Shown here: positions 24,842 to 35,858 of the stretch, piece after piece
How the letters are laid out: each line of letters begins with the position of its first letter
How positions within the stretch are numbered: the stretch's first letter is position 1
Assembly: GCA_021737945.1 (NCBI GenBank)
Contig: JAIPCX010000015.1
Coordinates: 1 to 64,000, forward strand
Length of the DNA: 64,000 nucleotides
Direction: 5' to 3'
Source: Polynucleobacter sp.
GTDB taxonomy: Bacteria; Pseudomonadota; Gammaproteobacteria; Burkholderiales; Burkholderiaceae_D
Notes under the pieces: model-generated
The model's input: only the letters and a program-made list of their open reading frames with translations
Databases searched by the model: none
What the model was told of the DNA's origin: nothing
Position numbers and translations under genes: made by a program

Positions 24842-26015
24842 CGGTAACCAAGCTTCAAAGAGGCTAATCCTGCAAAACCAGAATTATCGCACGCGCATCC
24901 TTTCTTCTCTGGCCGAACTGGAACCAAGCACATGGAATGATCTGGTTCGTTCGCAACCCGAGGCGAACCCTTTTCTGTCATATGCCTTTCTGCACGCATT
25001 GCATGAATCAGGTAGCGCGAGTAAAAAATCCGGCTGGCAGCCCCAGTACCTCAGCATTTGGCAAGGCGATAACCTGGTAGCCGCGTTGCCGCTGTATGCC
25101 AAATTTCACTCCTACGGTGAGTATGTATTTGATTGGGCCTGGGCCGATGCTTATCGTCGCAATGGCTTGGAGTACTACCCGAAATTGTTATCCGCGATTC
25201 CTTTTACGCCAGTGACGGGTGGTCGGCTACTTGCGATAGATGCGCCAGCACGAGCAGCGTTGGTAACGGCGCTAAAAGAAGTTCAAGAAAAAAATGATCT
25301 CTCCTCAACGCACATTCTTTATCCGCCCGAGCAAGAAGCGAAGCAATTAGAAGAGGCCGGATTTATGCTGCGTAAAGGCGTTCAATTCCATTGGAAAAAT
25401 CAAGGCTTTGAAAATTTTGAACAGTTTCTTTCAACGCTAGAACAAAAAAAACGAAAAAATATTCGTGCCGAGCGACGTAAGGTGCATGAAGCAGGCATCT
25501 CGCTACGCCAACTCCCTGGGGTGCAAGCGAGCGAAGCTGACTGGAGATTTTTTAAGCGCTGCTACGACAATACCTATAGCGCGCATTATTCGACACCCTA
25601 TTTAAATCTTGATTTCTTCCTAAGAATCAGTCAAACCATGCCAGAAAATTTATTACTGGTCATTGCTGAGCGCGAAGGAAACCCGATTGCCTCATCGCTG
25701 TTAATTCATGATCAAAATACGCTGTATGGTCGTTACTGGGGTGCGCTTGAACATCACGCCTGCCTGCATTTTGAGACCGCGTACTATCAGCCACTAGAAT
25801 TTTGTATCGCCAATAAAATTGCAGCATTTGAAGGTGGCGCACAAGGTGAGCACAAAATGGCGCGAGGTTTTCTACCTCAACAAACCTGGTCAGCACACTG
25901 GTTAGCGCATCCGGGATTTGCCGACGCCGTTGAACGATTCCTAGACGAAGAAGGAAAAGGAATCGAAAACTATGTGGACGAGCTGAACGAAAGAAATCCG
26001 TTCAAGAGTTAACAA

Positions 26016-26047
26016 TAAAAAAGCGCCACCGATGTGGCGCTTTTTTT
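26016..26047. terminator. Bidirectional terminator
   Basis: GCGCCAC-CGAT-GTGGCGC is flanked by seven A on the left and T's on the right, between the convergent FemAB-like gene and ppa. Confidence 0.92.
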
Positions 26048-26063
26048 ATTCAACTGTCTATGA

Positions 26064-26612
26064 TCAAAAATTTGGCTTGCTCGCCGCTTTCTTGTAGTTA
26101 TCAACGCCAGTCATGATCTCAGAACGTGCATCATCTGGACCAAACCAACCTTCAACCTTGACCCATTTGCCTGGCTCCAGATCTTTGTAGTGTTCGAAAA
26201 AATGCTGAATCTGCTGTAGTCGTAATGAATTCATATCTTCAGGTTTTTGCCAATGCGTATAAATCGGCAAAACTTTGTCGACCGGTACGGCGAGTACTTT
26301 GGCATCGCCTCCGGATTCATCCTGCATCTTTAATACACCTACAGGCCGGCAACGCACCACGACGCCCGCCAACAATGGAAACGGCGTAATCACCAATACG
26401 TCAACCGGATCCCCATCATCAGCGATGGTGTGTGGAACATAACCGTAATTACACGGATAGTGCATGGCGGTACCCATGAAACGATCCACAAAAATCGCAC
26501 CCGATTCCTTATCAACTTCGTATTTGATTGGATCGGCATTCATTGGAATTTCGATGACTACATTGAAATCGTTTGGCAAATCGCGGCCAGCTGGTACCAG
26601 ATTCAAACCCAT
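26064..26612 (-). CDS. ppa: Inorganic pyrophosphatase
   Basis: The 182-aa family I enzyme hydrolyses pyrophosphate to phosphate. The metal-binding signature is [10 protein letters not shown], preceded by the substrate-binding [11 protein letters not shown]. The N-terminus has the conserved [16 protein letters not shown]. The size is standard for bacterial hexameric enzymes. It stands alone with its own -10 box and terminator. Confidence 0.97.
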   Translation of the reverse strand: MGLNLVPAGRDLPNDFNVVIEIPMNADPIKYEVDKESGAIFVDRFMGTAMHYPCNYGYVPHTIADDGDPVDVLVITPFPLLAGVVVRCRPVGVLKMQDESGGDAKVLAVPVDKVLPIYTHWQKPEDMNSLRLQQIQHFFEHYKDLEPGKWVKVEGWFGPDDARSEIMTGVDNYKKAASKPNF

Positions 26613-26657
26613 TTTTACCTCAAAATAAAAAACAAAATAGAAATCACAAAACGCGCG

Positions 26658-26663
26658 ATTATA
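26658..26663 (-). promoter_or_regulatory. Candidate -10 box of ppa
   Basis: Read on minus, TATAATCGC lies 46 bp upstream of the ppa ATG. The same TATAATCGC string precedes argH and the dehydrogenase gene at 49683. No strong -35 was found. Confidence 0.45.
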
Positions 26664-26708
26664 GCGGCACAGGCTTTCGGTGCGCTTACATCGTCAAGGG
26701 TGGCGTCA

Positions 26709-26732
26709 TTTGAACGACTGTTTGAACGACTG
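26709..26732. repeat. 12-bp direct repeat, two copies
   Basis: TTTGAACGACTG occurs twice in tandem, with a decayed third copy after it, between ppa and hemY. Confidence 0.6.
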
Positions 26733-26753
26733 ATTGACCGTTTATTTGCGCGA

Positions 26754-27965
26754 TCAGGATTTAGCTGTGAGGGGCAACAAAGTCACAGCGCACTGACGAT
26801 AATGATCCGCAGCGGCTTCCGGTTGATTCAACTCTTCATGCAATTGGGCCAGTCGCAAATGGGCTTCTTGCCGGGTGCTTACATCGCCACCAGAAAGCGA
26901 CTGCTCTAAATGGCGCTGCGCTTTGCCCCATAATTTTTGCTTCAGGCACAGCATACCTAAGGCCAGCGAAATTTCAGTGTCGTTAGGACGCTCTTTCAGC
27001 CAATGCTCACAATGCTCAATTTGTTTTAGCAGCGTTGATGAACCTGCCGGCGCTGCGACTTGGCGATAAGCGCGCAACAAACGAGAATCCCAGGTTTTTG
27101 TTAATGCCGCCTCAAGAATCGAAGAAGCTTCGATTTGCTGACCAATTTTTATGAAACCATTCGCCGCTTGTACCGCAACGATGGTACTGACCCTATCTTC
27201 TGAGGGCACTTTGGACCAAAGCAGTTTCAAGGATTCTGGATCTTCACTGGCTTTCGTCAGCAAGGCTTCGTAAGCAACATCTCGCAGCCGTCGTGAAAGT
27301 GTGGGATGCAGTGATTTATGTTTATCTAACAAACGCACAAGCCGCAACACCTCGGGCCAGTTGCGTGCGTTTTGATGCACCTTGAGCGCTAGCCGTAAGG
27401 CCTGAGTATGACGAATACCGCTAGTGTTTAATTCGCGTAAAGCATCCAGTGCGCGATCCGTTTCTTTGACATCTTCGGCATATAACTCGACTGCAGTCAT
27501 CAATCTAGCCGTTCGTAAATTCGTATCTTGATCCGCTTTTAAAAGCCATTCATCACGTCGGCTCAGTTGCTGCATACGCTGTGCTGCACGCGCACCAATC
27601 AACGCTGCTAGACCGGCATTGTCGGGCGAAGTGGCGGCACGTTCGGCTAATTTTTCTGCACGCCCAAATCGACCTTCGAGATAACTTTGCAAAGCTTCAT
27701 TCAATGCGCGGCCCGATTCACGCAACTGCCGCATTGCGCGGTACTGTTCGACTTGACGCGGCATCGCCAGAGTCGCACGTACAGCGGCGAGAATCCCCAA
27801 CACAAAGGAAAAGCTGGCAAGCAACACCACAATGAAAAAATTCAATGAAAAATCAACCCGGTACGGTGGATAAAACAAAACGACATTCCCGGGATTAAAG
27901 CGCGCGAGCACCGCCAATCCAATGGCGGATGCTAACAAGATCATGAGCCAGATAAAAAAGCGCAT
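26754..27965 (-). CDS. hemY: HemY protein (membrane-anchored TPR protein of the heme operon)
   Basis: The 403-aa protein has two N-terminal membrane segments (about residues 1-20 and 40-65), then a long tetratricopeptide-like helical region. Conserved HemY features include FSLNFFIVV and GRFGRAEKLAERAA. It is the last gene of hemC-hemD-hemX-hemY. Its exact role in heme synthesis is not settled; it is not the protoporphyrinogen oxidase of the same name in Gram-positive bacteria. It begins 5 bp after the hemX stop. Confidence 0.92.
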   Translation of the reverse strand: MRFFIWLMILLASAIGLAVLARFNPGNVVLFYPPYRVDFSLNFFIVVLLASFSFVLGILAAVRATLAMPRQVEQYRAMRQLRESGRALNEALQSYLEGRFGRAEKLAERAATSPDNAGLAALIGARAAQRMQQLSRRDEWLLKADQDTNLRTARLMTAVELYAEDVKETDRALDALRELNTSGIRHTQALRLALKVHQNARNWPEVLRLVRLLDKHKSLHPTLSRRLRDVAYEALLTKASEDPESLKLLWSKVPSEDRVSTIVAVQAANGFIKIGQQIEASSILEAALTKTWDSRLLRAYRQVAAPAGSSTLLKQIEHCEHWLKERPNDTEISLALGMLCLKQKLWGKAQRHLEQSLSGGDVSTRQEAHLRLAQLHEELNQPEAAADHYRQCAVTLLPLTAKS

Positions 27966-27970
27966 GGTAA

Positions 27971-29254
27971 TCAGGGACGCGAACGAGACTGACGAACGGC
28001 AGCAAGGCTATGCGAGAGTGTCGGCATTTCAATGTTGAGTACGCTCTCTTGCAGCTGCTTGATTAATTCGCGAGCTGCTTGTGTCTGTCTTGAGCGAATT
28101 TCAAAATAGCGCACCAGCGCACGATCGGCTTCGGCTAAGTCGCTTCTAAATGCAGCATCATTGCGCGACAGCAGTGCTAATCGCGCATTCAATAACCTCA
28201 GTTTTAAATTTTCACGCGCAAAGAAAGCCTCACCCGGTGAGAGCAACAAGGCTTCTGGTGTGCCTACCACACGCACGCGAACTAGCTGCCGAAGCTCATT
28301 CCACAAGTCGCTGCTCCAGCTATTCCAACGCTCCAACAGCACAGTTCGCCATTCGTCACTCGCCTTGGAATCGCTAGTACTGGGAGATGCCAACTTAGAC
28401 TTGGGTGCCGGCGCTACGACTGCAGGCTTAGCGTCCGATAACAAAGGCATCTGATCTACTTGGGCAACCAGGGCATCTAGCCTCACAGCAATGCCGGTTA
28501 AATCAACACTAGGTAAACTTTTGAGGTTGTCAGTGTCTTTTGCAATCGCACGCCGAATAGCAATGAATTGCGGACGATCAGTGCGGGCCAAGCGTGCATC
28601 TGCATTTTGTAAAGCAATCAATGCGCCGCGTAGGTTTCCAGCAAGCTGTAATTGCTGACTAGCGGTTGACAATACTTGTTCAATTTCTGCCAACGCCCAG
28701 TCATCACGATTTTTTGCCAGATCCTGATACAGCTGCTCCAGCGCCAACTGCTGCCCTTGTGACTCCACTTGCTTGGCTTCGAGCACTGCGACTTTGCCTT
28801 GCATCAGCTTCAACTCATCATCAACACGATTGGCGATAAGTTTCGTTTGGATATTCATGTTGTCGCCCGATTGCAGGCGTTGCGCTAACTCGCGACGCAA
28901 ATCGCTAATGTCATTGCGCGCACTCCACCACTGCAGGCCCAGTAAAAAAGCCAATAAGCCGACGATCAACTTGAGATTAAATTCTTTACTGTCCAGGCTC
29001 TCGCGTAAACGATCTCCCCACGAACGTGAAGCTGGCTCAGCTGGCTTAGGATCTATCGCATCAGGCGCGACTTCGGCGGGCGCAGCAGCAGTCGGCTGGG
29101 CAGTTGGGCCTTGCTGAGTTTCAGGGACTGTCTGTTGAGCTAAGGAATCGTGGGCGATCATAGGCTCGGACTCCGAACTCAAAGCCGGTACAGGCGTTGA
29201 CGCCGGGTTCTCAGCTGCGGATGACGATGGGGGGGATGGTGGCAACTCGCTCAT
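27971..29254 (-). CDS. hemX: HemX family protein (uroporphyrinogen-III C-methyltransferase-like)
   Basis: The 427-aa protein has a proline/alanine/serine-rich cytoplasmic N-terminus (residues 1-100), a single membrane span (LIVGLLAFLLGLQWW) and a periplasmic part with coiled-coil character. The family is often labelled uroporphyrinogen-III methyltransferase but lacks the SAM-binding enzyme domain. I chose the ATG at 29254 because it overlaps the hemD stop (ATGA). The longer frame to 29392 would lie inside hemD. Confidence 0.92.
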   Translation of the reverse strand: MSELPPSPPSSSAAENPASTPVPALSSESEPMIAHDSLAQQTVPETQQGPTAQPTAAAPAEVAPDAIDPKPAEPASRSWGDRLRESLDSKEFNLKLIVGLLAFLLGLQWWSARNDISDLRRELAQRLQSGDNMNIQTKLIANRVDDELKLMQGKVAVLEAKQVESQGQQLALEQLYQDLAKNRDDWALAEIEQVLSTASQQLQLAGNLRGALIALQNADARLARTDRPQFIAIRRAIAKDTDNLKSLPSVDLTGIAVRLDALVAQVDQMPLLSDAKPAVVAPAPKSKLASPSTSDSKASDEWRTVLLERWNSWSSDLWNELRQLVRVRVVGTPEALLLSPGEAFFARENLKLRLLNARLALLSRNDAAFRSDLAEADRALVRYFEIRSRQTQAARELIKQLQESVLNIEMPTLSHSLAAVRQSRSRP

Positions 29255-30054
29255 GGCCGCGATTGTATCGCGGTCACCAGTGCTTCGTCGCCTGATGCCG
29301 TCAGAATAACGTGCTGAAAACCCATGTTTTTTGCAGTCTCTTCGATTCGAACGTGCGGAACGATCACTGTCGCTCGCTGAATTTGCTCCCAACCGGAGGT
29401 ACCGGCTACCTGCTCTACATCGTCTTTGAGGTTACGCAAGGCTTCCGAACTGGTGATGACCCAGTCGCAGTCGACCTCCAGCAGCTGGGATAACTCCTCT
29501 CGACGCTCCGCATCCAAAGGAGGCGAGCCACGCCTATAGGCCGCCACCTGATCCACCGTAATCCCAGCCTCACGTAAGCGGTCAGCCAGCAATTCACGGC
29601 CAGTTTCGGCCCGAATAATCAGCACTTTCTTGCCGGCCAGCGCTGGCAAATCTAGCACCTCGAGCAAGGTTTCGGAATCGGTGCGCTGGGTATCGATAGG
29701 GCTAAGTACGGTGGCAGTTTGATCGGTGACTCCATGCCTAGCCAGCGCTTGCCGGCTACCTTCACCCACCACGGCGGCCGACACTCCCCGCGGCCACTTA
29801 GGCAAAAAGGCAAACGCTGCATCCACCGCATTCGGGCTGACAAAGGCCACCATGGCGTAGTCAGAAAGGTTATTCAGGCAGACTTTGAGTTGGGAAGGAT
29901 CGGACAGTGGCTGTATATCCAACAGCGGAAAAACACAAACAGCACGTCCCAGTGCTATCAGTCGCAAGGCGAGGGATTCCGCCTGCGACTGGGGACGGGT
30001 GATAACAATCAGGTTCTTACTCAACCTTGCAAGCAGCAAGAATGGCGCTGGCAT
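29251..30054 (-). CDS. hemD: Uroporphyrinogen-III synthase
   Basis: HemD closes hydroxymethylbilane to uroporphyrinogen III. The protein contains [19 protein letters not shown] at the start and [11 protein letters not shown] in the second domain. Two starts are plausible. The ATG at 30054 (267 aa, GAGG six bases upstream) overlaps hemC by 38 bp. The TTG at 30024 (257 aa) would begin exactly at the conserved N-terminus. The gene is translationally coupled to hemX through ATGA. Confidence 0.92.
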   Translation of the reverse strand: MPAPFLLLARLSKNLIVITRPQSQAESLALRLIALGRAVCVFPLLDIQPLSDPSQLKVCLNNLSDYAMVAFVSPNAVDAAFAFLPKWPRGVSAAVVGEGSRQALARHGVTDQTATVLSPIDTQRTDSETLLEVLDLPALAGKKVLIIRAETGRELLADRLREAGITVDQVAAYRRGSPPLDAERREELSQLLEVDCDWVITSSEALRNLKDDVEQVAGTSGWEQIQRATVIVPHVRIEETAKNMGFQHVILTASGDEALVTAIQSRP

Positions 30055-30955
30055 CCTGCGCCTCAAGGGCGCGCGCAATTTCATGGCCCAAGGCCTCGGG
30101 CGATGCCGCATCACCGTTAACTTCGGCATGCGCAATGCGCTTGCCATCCGGCGTGGCGACCATAGCGCGCAAGCGCATAGCATTGTCTTCAATGGTTGCG
30201 AACGCCGCTAATGGAATCTGGCAGCTTCCGCCAAAGTTTTTCGATAGTGTGCGTTCAGCGCGCACAGCACGCTCAGTATCGGTATGGTTTAGCGGCGCGA
30301 GCAATTCCAGCAACTCTTTACGACCCGAAGGTATCTCGATCGCCATAGCACCCTGTCCGGGTGCAGGCAGGCTGTGCTCAGGCTCGATGAAGGAACGGAT
30401 GCGATCGGCCATACCCAGACGCTTTAGTCCGGCAGCGGCAAGAATGATGGCAGCGTACTCGCCACGATCCAACTTACCCAGACGCGTATCCAGATTGCCG
30501 CGCAAGGGCTGTATGTTCAGCAAAGGGAAGCGCGCAGCGATCAGCGCCTGGCGGCGCAAACTACTGGTGCCGACTATGGCACCCGCAGGTAAGTCTTCGA
30601 GGCTACTATAGGTGTTCGAGACAAAAGCATCGCGTGGGTCTTCGCGCTCCAGAACCGCCGCCAGCTCAAAGCCCTCGGGCAGCTCCATCGGCACATCTTT
30701 GAGCGAATGAACGGCCAAATCGGCTTCGCCATTTTGCATAGCGACTTCGAGTTCTTTGACGAATAAACCTTTGCCGCCGACTTTCGATAAGGTACGGTCA
30801 AGAATTTGATCACCGCGCGTTGTCATTCCAAGAATCGTTACCGTACTGTGCGGATATAATTCGAGCAAGCGTGCCTGAACAGTCTCAGCCTGCCACATGG
30901 CGAGCCTGCTCTCACGTGAGGCAATCACCAGTTTTCCGGAAAACGATGCGTTCAA
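30017..30955 (-). CDS. hemC: Porphobilinogen deaminase (hydroxymethylbilane synthase)
   Basis: The 312-aa enzyme polymerises four porphobilinogen units. The active-site Asp lies in the region [16 protein letters not shown], and the arginine-rich segment [10 protein letters not shown] is present. The dipyrromethane cofactor Cys lies in [13 protein letters not shown] (about residue 241). It is the first gene of the hemCDXY operon and divergent from ppc. Confidence 0.97.
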   Translation of the reverse strand: MNASFSGKLVIASRESRLAMWQAETVQARLLELYPHSTVTILGMTTRGDQILDRTLSKVGGKGLFVKELEVAMQNGEADLAVHSLKDVPMELPEGFELAAVLEREDPRDAFVSNTYSSLEDLPAGAIVGTSSLRRQALIAARFPLLNIQPLRGNLDTRLGKLDRGEYAAIILAAAGLKRLGMADRIRSFIEPEHSLPAPGQGAMAIEIPSGRKELLELLAPLNHTDTERAVRAERTLSKNFGGSCQIPLAAFATIEDNAMRLRAMVATPDGKRIAHAEVNGDAASPEALGHEIARALEAQDASAILAACKVE

Positions 30956-31110
30956 AGCGGCCTCTCAGGTTCATGGCCGATACGGATAGTCGTCGACCCA
31001 GTTAGCAATTCGTAATGCTGAAAAATTCGGCGGATTTTATCATGCGCCCCTTGTGTCGCCTTGCCAAAAGCCGGAGCGACGATGACTCAAGCTGAAAGCA
31101 TACCCCTGCC

Positions 31111-33942
31111 ATGGCCACCACTAAAACAACTCCGGCTCGATCGTCCAAGATTCTGGACAAGGATGCGCCCCTTAAAGAAGACATACGATTACTAGGCCGC
31201 CTGCTAGGCGATGTGATTCGGCATCAAGAAGGTGATGCGGTGTATCAGATCGTAGAAACGATACGTCAAACCGCCGTTCGCTTTAGGCGCGAATCCGACC
31301 CCGAGGCGGGCGCCGACCTCGATCGTTTACTAAAAAAACTAACTCGCGACCAGACCAATTCGGTGGTACGTGCTTTCTCGTATTTTTCGCATCTGGCTAA
31401 CATCGCCGAAGACCAGCATCACAATCGTCGTCGTCGCTCCCACCTGCTAGCTGGCTCGGCAGCTCAAGCCGGCAGCATGGCTGCCACGCTATCTAAACTC
31501 GATGCGTCGGGCGTCTCTGGAAAAGCAGTACAAGGATTTTTTACCGATGCGCTGATTTCACCCGTGTTGACTGCGCATCCCACCGAAGTGCAGCGCAAGA
31601 GTATTTTGGATGCCGGCCGCGAGATTGCGCGTTTACTGGCAGCGCGTGATTTGCCATTGCCACCCGCAGAAAAAAATCGTAATACGCAACTCTTACATGC
31701 AGAAATTGCCAAGCTATGGCAGACCCGCATGCTGCGTTATTCAAAGCTTACGGTCGATGATGAAATTGAAAATGCACTGTCGTTTTACCGCATTACTTTT
31801 TTGCGTGAACTTCCCGCATTAATGGAAGACATAGAAACTGAATTCGCCGAACAATATCCCCACACGCGCAGCGTGTCGTTACCACCTTTCGTGCAAATGG
31901 GCAGCTGGATCGGCGGCGATCGCGATGGTAATCCGAATGTGAATTCAGACACTATGATTCGCGCCATGTCGCGGCAATCGACCACGATAGTGGATTTTTA
32001 TTTAGATGAAGTGCACGCCCTGGGTGCGGAGCTATCAATTTCGACTTTGTTGGTATCGGTCAGCCCCGAACTTCAACGGATGGCTGACAACTCGCCCGAT
32101 CATTCTCCGCATCGTACCGATGAGCCTTATCGACGCGCCCTAATCACCATCTACGCACGACTCGCTGCTACCGCGCGCAAACTTGGTGTAGTCAACATTT
32201 TGCGTCAAGAAGTCGGCGCCATGGAGCCTTACCACGACATCAGTGAGTTTGTCGCTGATTTGGAGGTAATTGGTGACTCACTGCGCGCTAATCATGGCTT
32301 ACCACTCACTCGCCCTCGCTTAAATACGCTACGGCGTGCAGCTACTATTTTTGGCTTCCATCTAGCGACACTCGATATGCGCCAAAGCTCGGATATTCAT
32401 GAACGCGTGATCAGCGAATTATTTAAAGCATCCGATGTTTGCCACGACTACGCCGCACTCACTGAAGAGCAAAAGCTGGCGCTATTGCAATCCGAGTTGA
32501 GTCAGCCACGTCTACTGTACTCACCTTACGTTAACTATTCAGATGAAACAGTGAGTGAATTGGGCGTCGTTTCTATGGCACGTAAAGTTCGCGAACAATT
32601 TGGTTCGCGTGCCATTCAAAACTACATCATCTCGCATACCGAAACCGTCTCCGATCTGCTGGAAGTTTTATTACTACAAAAAGAAACAGGTCTGCTGCGA
32701 GTCGGCTCAGCAGAAAGAAAAGCTGTATCCGAATTGATGGTGATTCCTCTGTTTGAAACCATTCCTGATCTTCGCAATGCTGCCGACATCATGAATGGAT
32801 GGCTGTCTATTCCGGCAGTACGCGAACTAGTGCGTCAACAGGGAGAGCTGCAAGAGGTCATGCTCGGCTATTCGGATTCTAATAAAGATGGCGGTTTTCT
32901 CACCTCTAACTGGGAGCTGTATAAAGCCGAAGTCGGATTGGTTCACGTCTTCCAAAAGCATGGCGTGAAATTACGCCTATTTCATGGACGCGGTGGCACG
33001 GTAGGAAGGGGCGGTGGTCCCAGCCATGAAGCTATCCTCGCGCAGCCAGCAGGTACGGTGAATGGTCAGTTCCGACTCACGGAACAAGGTGAAATCATTG
33101 CCTCCAAATTTTCCAATCCAGAAATTGGCCGCCGAAATCTCGAACTGGTGGTCGCCGCGGTCATGGAAGCCAGCCTCACACCAGTAAAAGCAGAAGGCAA
33201 GCACGCAAAACAATTAGCCAGCTTCGAAGATACGATGAAAATTCTGTCCGATAACGCTTATAAGGCGTATCGCAATCTGGTCTACGAAACACCAGGCTTT
33301 ACTGATTATTTTTTTTCAGCGACTCCGATTGCCGAGATCGCCGAACTTAACATTGGTTCGCGTCCTGCTTCGCGCAAATCAACTCGTCGTATCGAGGATC
33401 TGCGCGCTATTCCCTGGGGTTTCTCGTGGGGTCAATGTCGCTTGCTGCTACCCGGTTGGTATGGATTCGGCAGTGCCGTTCATAGCTGGCTCTCAGATGA
33501 AAGCACGGGACCGAAAACAAAAAAAATAACGTTACTGCGTGCCATGTTAAAAGAATGGCCGTTTTTTTCCACTTTGCTCTCGAATATGGATATGGTGCTT
33601 TCAAAAACTGATCTGGCTGTCGCATCGCGCTACGCCAGCTTGGTAAAAGACAAAAAACTTCGTACTAGTATTTTCAAACGCATCTCTGAAGAGCATGAAC
33701 TCGCTTGCGAATGTTTGACATTGATTACTGGATCCAAAGAGCGGCTGGCGAATAACCCAACACTAGCGCGCTCGATTAAAAATCGCTTTGCTTATCTGGA
33801 CCCGCTGAATCACCTGCAAGTGGAATTGATCAAACGCCACCGAAGCTGGAATGAACAAGGTCGCGAATCTGATATTCGCGTGCATCGCGGTATTCATCTC
33901 TCAATCAACGGTGTAGCTGCCGGTTTGAGAAATACTGGCTAA
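31111..33942 (+). CDS. ppc: Phosphoenolpyruvate carboxylase
   Basis: The 943-aa enzyme carboxylates PEP to oxaloacetate, replenishing the TCA cycle. The catalytic His is in VLTAHPTEVQRKS (about residue 155). The second signature GYSDSNKDGG is near 586, and the glycine loop FHGRGGTVGRGGGP is near 625. The C-terminus ends NGVAAGLRNTG, the usual allosteric-site end. The N-terminal 20 residues are a Thr/Lys/Ser-rich extension. It is divergently arranged with hemC. Confidence 0.97.
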   Translation: MATTKTTPARSSKILDKDAPLKEDIRLLGRLLGDVIRHQEGDAVYQIVETIRQTAVRFRRESDPEAGADLDRLLKKLTRDQTNSVVRAFSYFSHLANIAEDQHHNRRRRSHLLAGSAAQAGSMAATLSKLDASGVSGKAVQGFFTDALISPVLTAHPTEVQRKSILDAGREIARLLAARDLPLPPAEKNRNTQLLHAEIAKLWQTRMLRYSKLTVDDEIENALSFYRITFLRELPALMEDIETEFAEQYPHTRSVSLPPFVQMGSWIGGDRDGNPNVNSDTMIRAMSRQSTTIVDFYLDEVHALGAELSISTLLVSVSPELQRMADNSPDHSPHRTDEPYRRALITIYARLAATARKLGVVNILRQEVGAMEPYHDISEFVADLEVIGDSLRANHGLPLTRPRLNTLRRAATIFGFHLATLDMRQSSDIHERVISELFKASDVCHDYAALTEEQKLALLQSELSQPRLLYSPYVNYSDETVSELGVVSMARKVREQFGSRAIQNYIISHTETVSDLLEVLLLQKETGLLRVGSAERKAVSELMVIPLFETIPDLRNAADIMNGWLSIPAVRELVRQQGELQEVMLGYSDSNKDGGFLTSNWELYKAEVGLVHVFQKHGVKLRLFHGRGGTVGRGGGPSHEAILAQPAGTVNGQFRLTEQGEIIASKFSNPEIGRRNLELVVAAVMEASLTPVKAEGKHAKQLASFEDTMKILSDNAYKAYRNLVYETPGFTDYFFSATPIAEIAELNIGSRPASRKSTRRIEDLRAIPWGFSWGQCRLLLPGWYGFGSAVHSWLSDESTGPKTKKITLLRAMLKEWPFFSTLLSNMDMVLSKTDLAVASRYASLVKDKKLRTSIFKRISEEHELACECLTLITGSKERLANNPTLARSIKNRFAYLDPLNHLQVELIKRHRSWNEQGRESDIRVHRGIHLSINGVAAGLRNTG

Positions 33943-34009
33943 GGCCTATTCAGGATAATTCTATTCATGCGATTCCTAATGTGAGAACAGAAGAATCATC
34001 GTCATACTT

Positions 34010-34015
34010 TATAAT
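34010..34015 (+). promoter_or_regulatory. Candidate -10 box of argH
   Basis: TATAATCGC lies 30 bp before the argH ATG. A -35 box is not clear. Confidence 0.45.
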
Positions 34016-34044
34016 CGCAGCCATTTAACATTCTTGAGACCCTA

Positions 34045-35439
34045 ATGTCAGATCAATTTTCCAAAAAAGACGAAGCATGGTCGGCACGCTTTTCAGAGCC
34101 GGTGTCCGATTTGGTCAAGCGCTATACTGCCTCCGTATTTTTTGACTACAGACTCGCTAAGGTCGACATTCAAGGATCACTCGCCCATGCAGAAATGCTG
34201 GCGCATCAAAAAATCATTAGCCAGGAAGATTACGCTGAGATTGTGCGTGGCATGACTCAAATCCAAGCCGATATTTCAGCCGGCAAATTTGAGTGGTTGC
34301 TTGACCTCGAAGATGTGCATCTGAATATTGAAAAACGATTAACCGAACTGGTTGGTGATGCCGGCAAGCGCTTGCACACCGGTCGTTCACGCAACGATCA
34401 GGTAGCAACTGACATACGGCTCTACCTGCGCTCCGCCATCGATGATATTCACGGCTTACTGAATACTTTACAGATCGCGCTTTTACAGCTCGCTGAGCAG
34501 CATGCAAGCACCATCATGCCGGGCTTCACTCATATGCAAGTCGCACAACCAGTGACGTTTGGTCATCACATGTTGGCGTATGTAGAAATGTTTAATCGCG
34601 ATGCTGAACGTATGGTGGATTGTCGCAAGCGGGTTAATCGACTACCTCTGGGTGCTGCAGCGCTCGCGGGAACCACGTTTCCGATTGATAGACAGCGCGT
34701 CGCCAAAACGCTAGGCTTTGAGGACATTTGTCACAACTCGCTGGATGCTGTTTCGGATCGCGATTTCGCGATCGAATTTTGTGCAGCATCTGCACTGGTG
34801 ATGACGCATATTTCACGGCTATCAGAAGAGTTAGTGATATGGATGAGTCCGCGCGTGGGCTTCATCGATATTGCGGATCGATTCTGTACGGGTTCGTCGA
34901 TCATGCCGCAGAAAAAAAATCCCGATGTTCCCGAACTCGCTCGCGGCAAAACCGGCCGAGTAAATGGGCACTTAGTCGCCTTACTAACGCTAATGAAAGG
35001 CCAGCCACTCGCGTACAACAAAGATAATCAAGAAGATAAAGAACCTTTGTTTGATACGGTCGACACGGTCATCGATACTCTGCGAATTTTTGCCGACATG
35101 GCAGCAGGCATTAGCGTCAAACCTGACGCCATGCGTGCAGCGGCTTTACAAGGCTATGCAACCGCCACCGATCTGGCGGATTACTTAGTTAAAAAAGGTT
35201 TGCCGTTCAGGGATGCGCATGAAGCTGTCGCCAAGGCCGTCAGAGCCTGCGAGCAACGCTCCTGCGATCTGGTTGATCTGTCTATCGCCGAACTGCGGGA
35301 ATTTTCCCCACTCATTAACGACGATATTTTTAGCGTGCTGACGCTGGAAGGCTCGGTAGCCGCACGCAATCATCCTGGCGGAACAGCACCGGCTCAGGTG
35401 GTTGAGGCCATAAAGCGGGCCCGCAGTCGACTAAAATAA
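34045..35439 (+). CDS. argH: Argininosuccinate lyase
   Basis: The 464-aa enzyme splits argininosuccinate to arginine and fumarate. The fumarase/aspartase superfamily signature [12 protein letters not shown] is at about residue 282. The substrate segment [12 protein letters not shown] and [18 protein letters not shown] are also present. Length is standard. It is a single-gene unit between ppc and the TRAP genes. Confidence 0.97.
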   Translation: MSDQFSKKDEAWSARFSEPVSDLVKRYTASVFFDYRLAKVDIQGSLAHAEMLAHQKIISQEDYAEIVRGMTQIQADISAGKFEWLLDLEDVHLNIEKRLTELVGDAGKRLHTGRSRNDQVATDIRLYLRSAIDDIHGLLNTLQIALLQLAEQHASTIMPGFTHMQVAQPVTFGHHMLAYVEMFNRDAERMVDCRKRVNRLPLGAAALAGTTFPIDRQRVAKTLGFEDICHNSLDAVSDRDFAIEFCAASALVMTHISRLSEELVIWMSPRVGFIDIADRFCTGSSIMPQKKNPDVPELARGKTGRVNGHLVALLTLMKGQPLAYNKDNQEDKEPLFDTVDTVIDTLRIFADMAAGISVKPDAMRAAALQGYATATDLADYLVKKGLPFRDAHEAVAKAVRACEQRSCDLVDLSIAELREFSPLINDDIFSVLTLEGSVAARNHPGGTAPAQVVEAIKRARSRLK

Positions 35440-35858
35440 TTTCCTTTCGCTATACCGATACAAATAGCGCGGTATTTTATTTTTCAGAACCGCCTCGGGG
35501 CAATGTTGTGATAAAACGTCTTAGAGACTAAAAAAAACGAGATCGGTAAAGTTAATTGGCCGCTGTTGCATAGCAGCATTTGTATATCTGCTAAAAAGCG
35601 GCTAAATTTTGTTCACGCTTGTTTCAGCCTCGCCTATACGTAGTCATCAGGGCGTGCTTGCAGCGACGAACCCGTCTGAAAAAAAAGAATAAGGGAGACT
35701 CTGGTTAATTTTTGGTATGGCTTGCGCCAATTCTGGTCATGCCATTCCAGATACGACGATCTCTGATGTGAATCTCCGAACGCGAGATCCATGTCAGCGG
35801 TTTTCTTCTATCAGCGCCTTCCTACGCCCCATGAATCTTTCTCGAAAGAAAACCGACT
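35440..35858. other. 419-bp gap upstream of dctQM with a nested hairpin
   Basis: No convincing gene is present. Bases 35559-35602 form a nested stem: GCCGCT pairs with AGCGGC, and inside it TAGCAG pairs with CTGCTA. Farther down AAGGGAGA (about 35690) looks like a ribosome-binding site but is followed only by a short frame that overlaps dctQ. The region probably holds the promoter and leader of dctQM. Confidence 0.5.
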
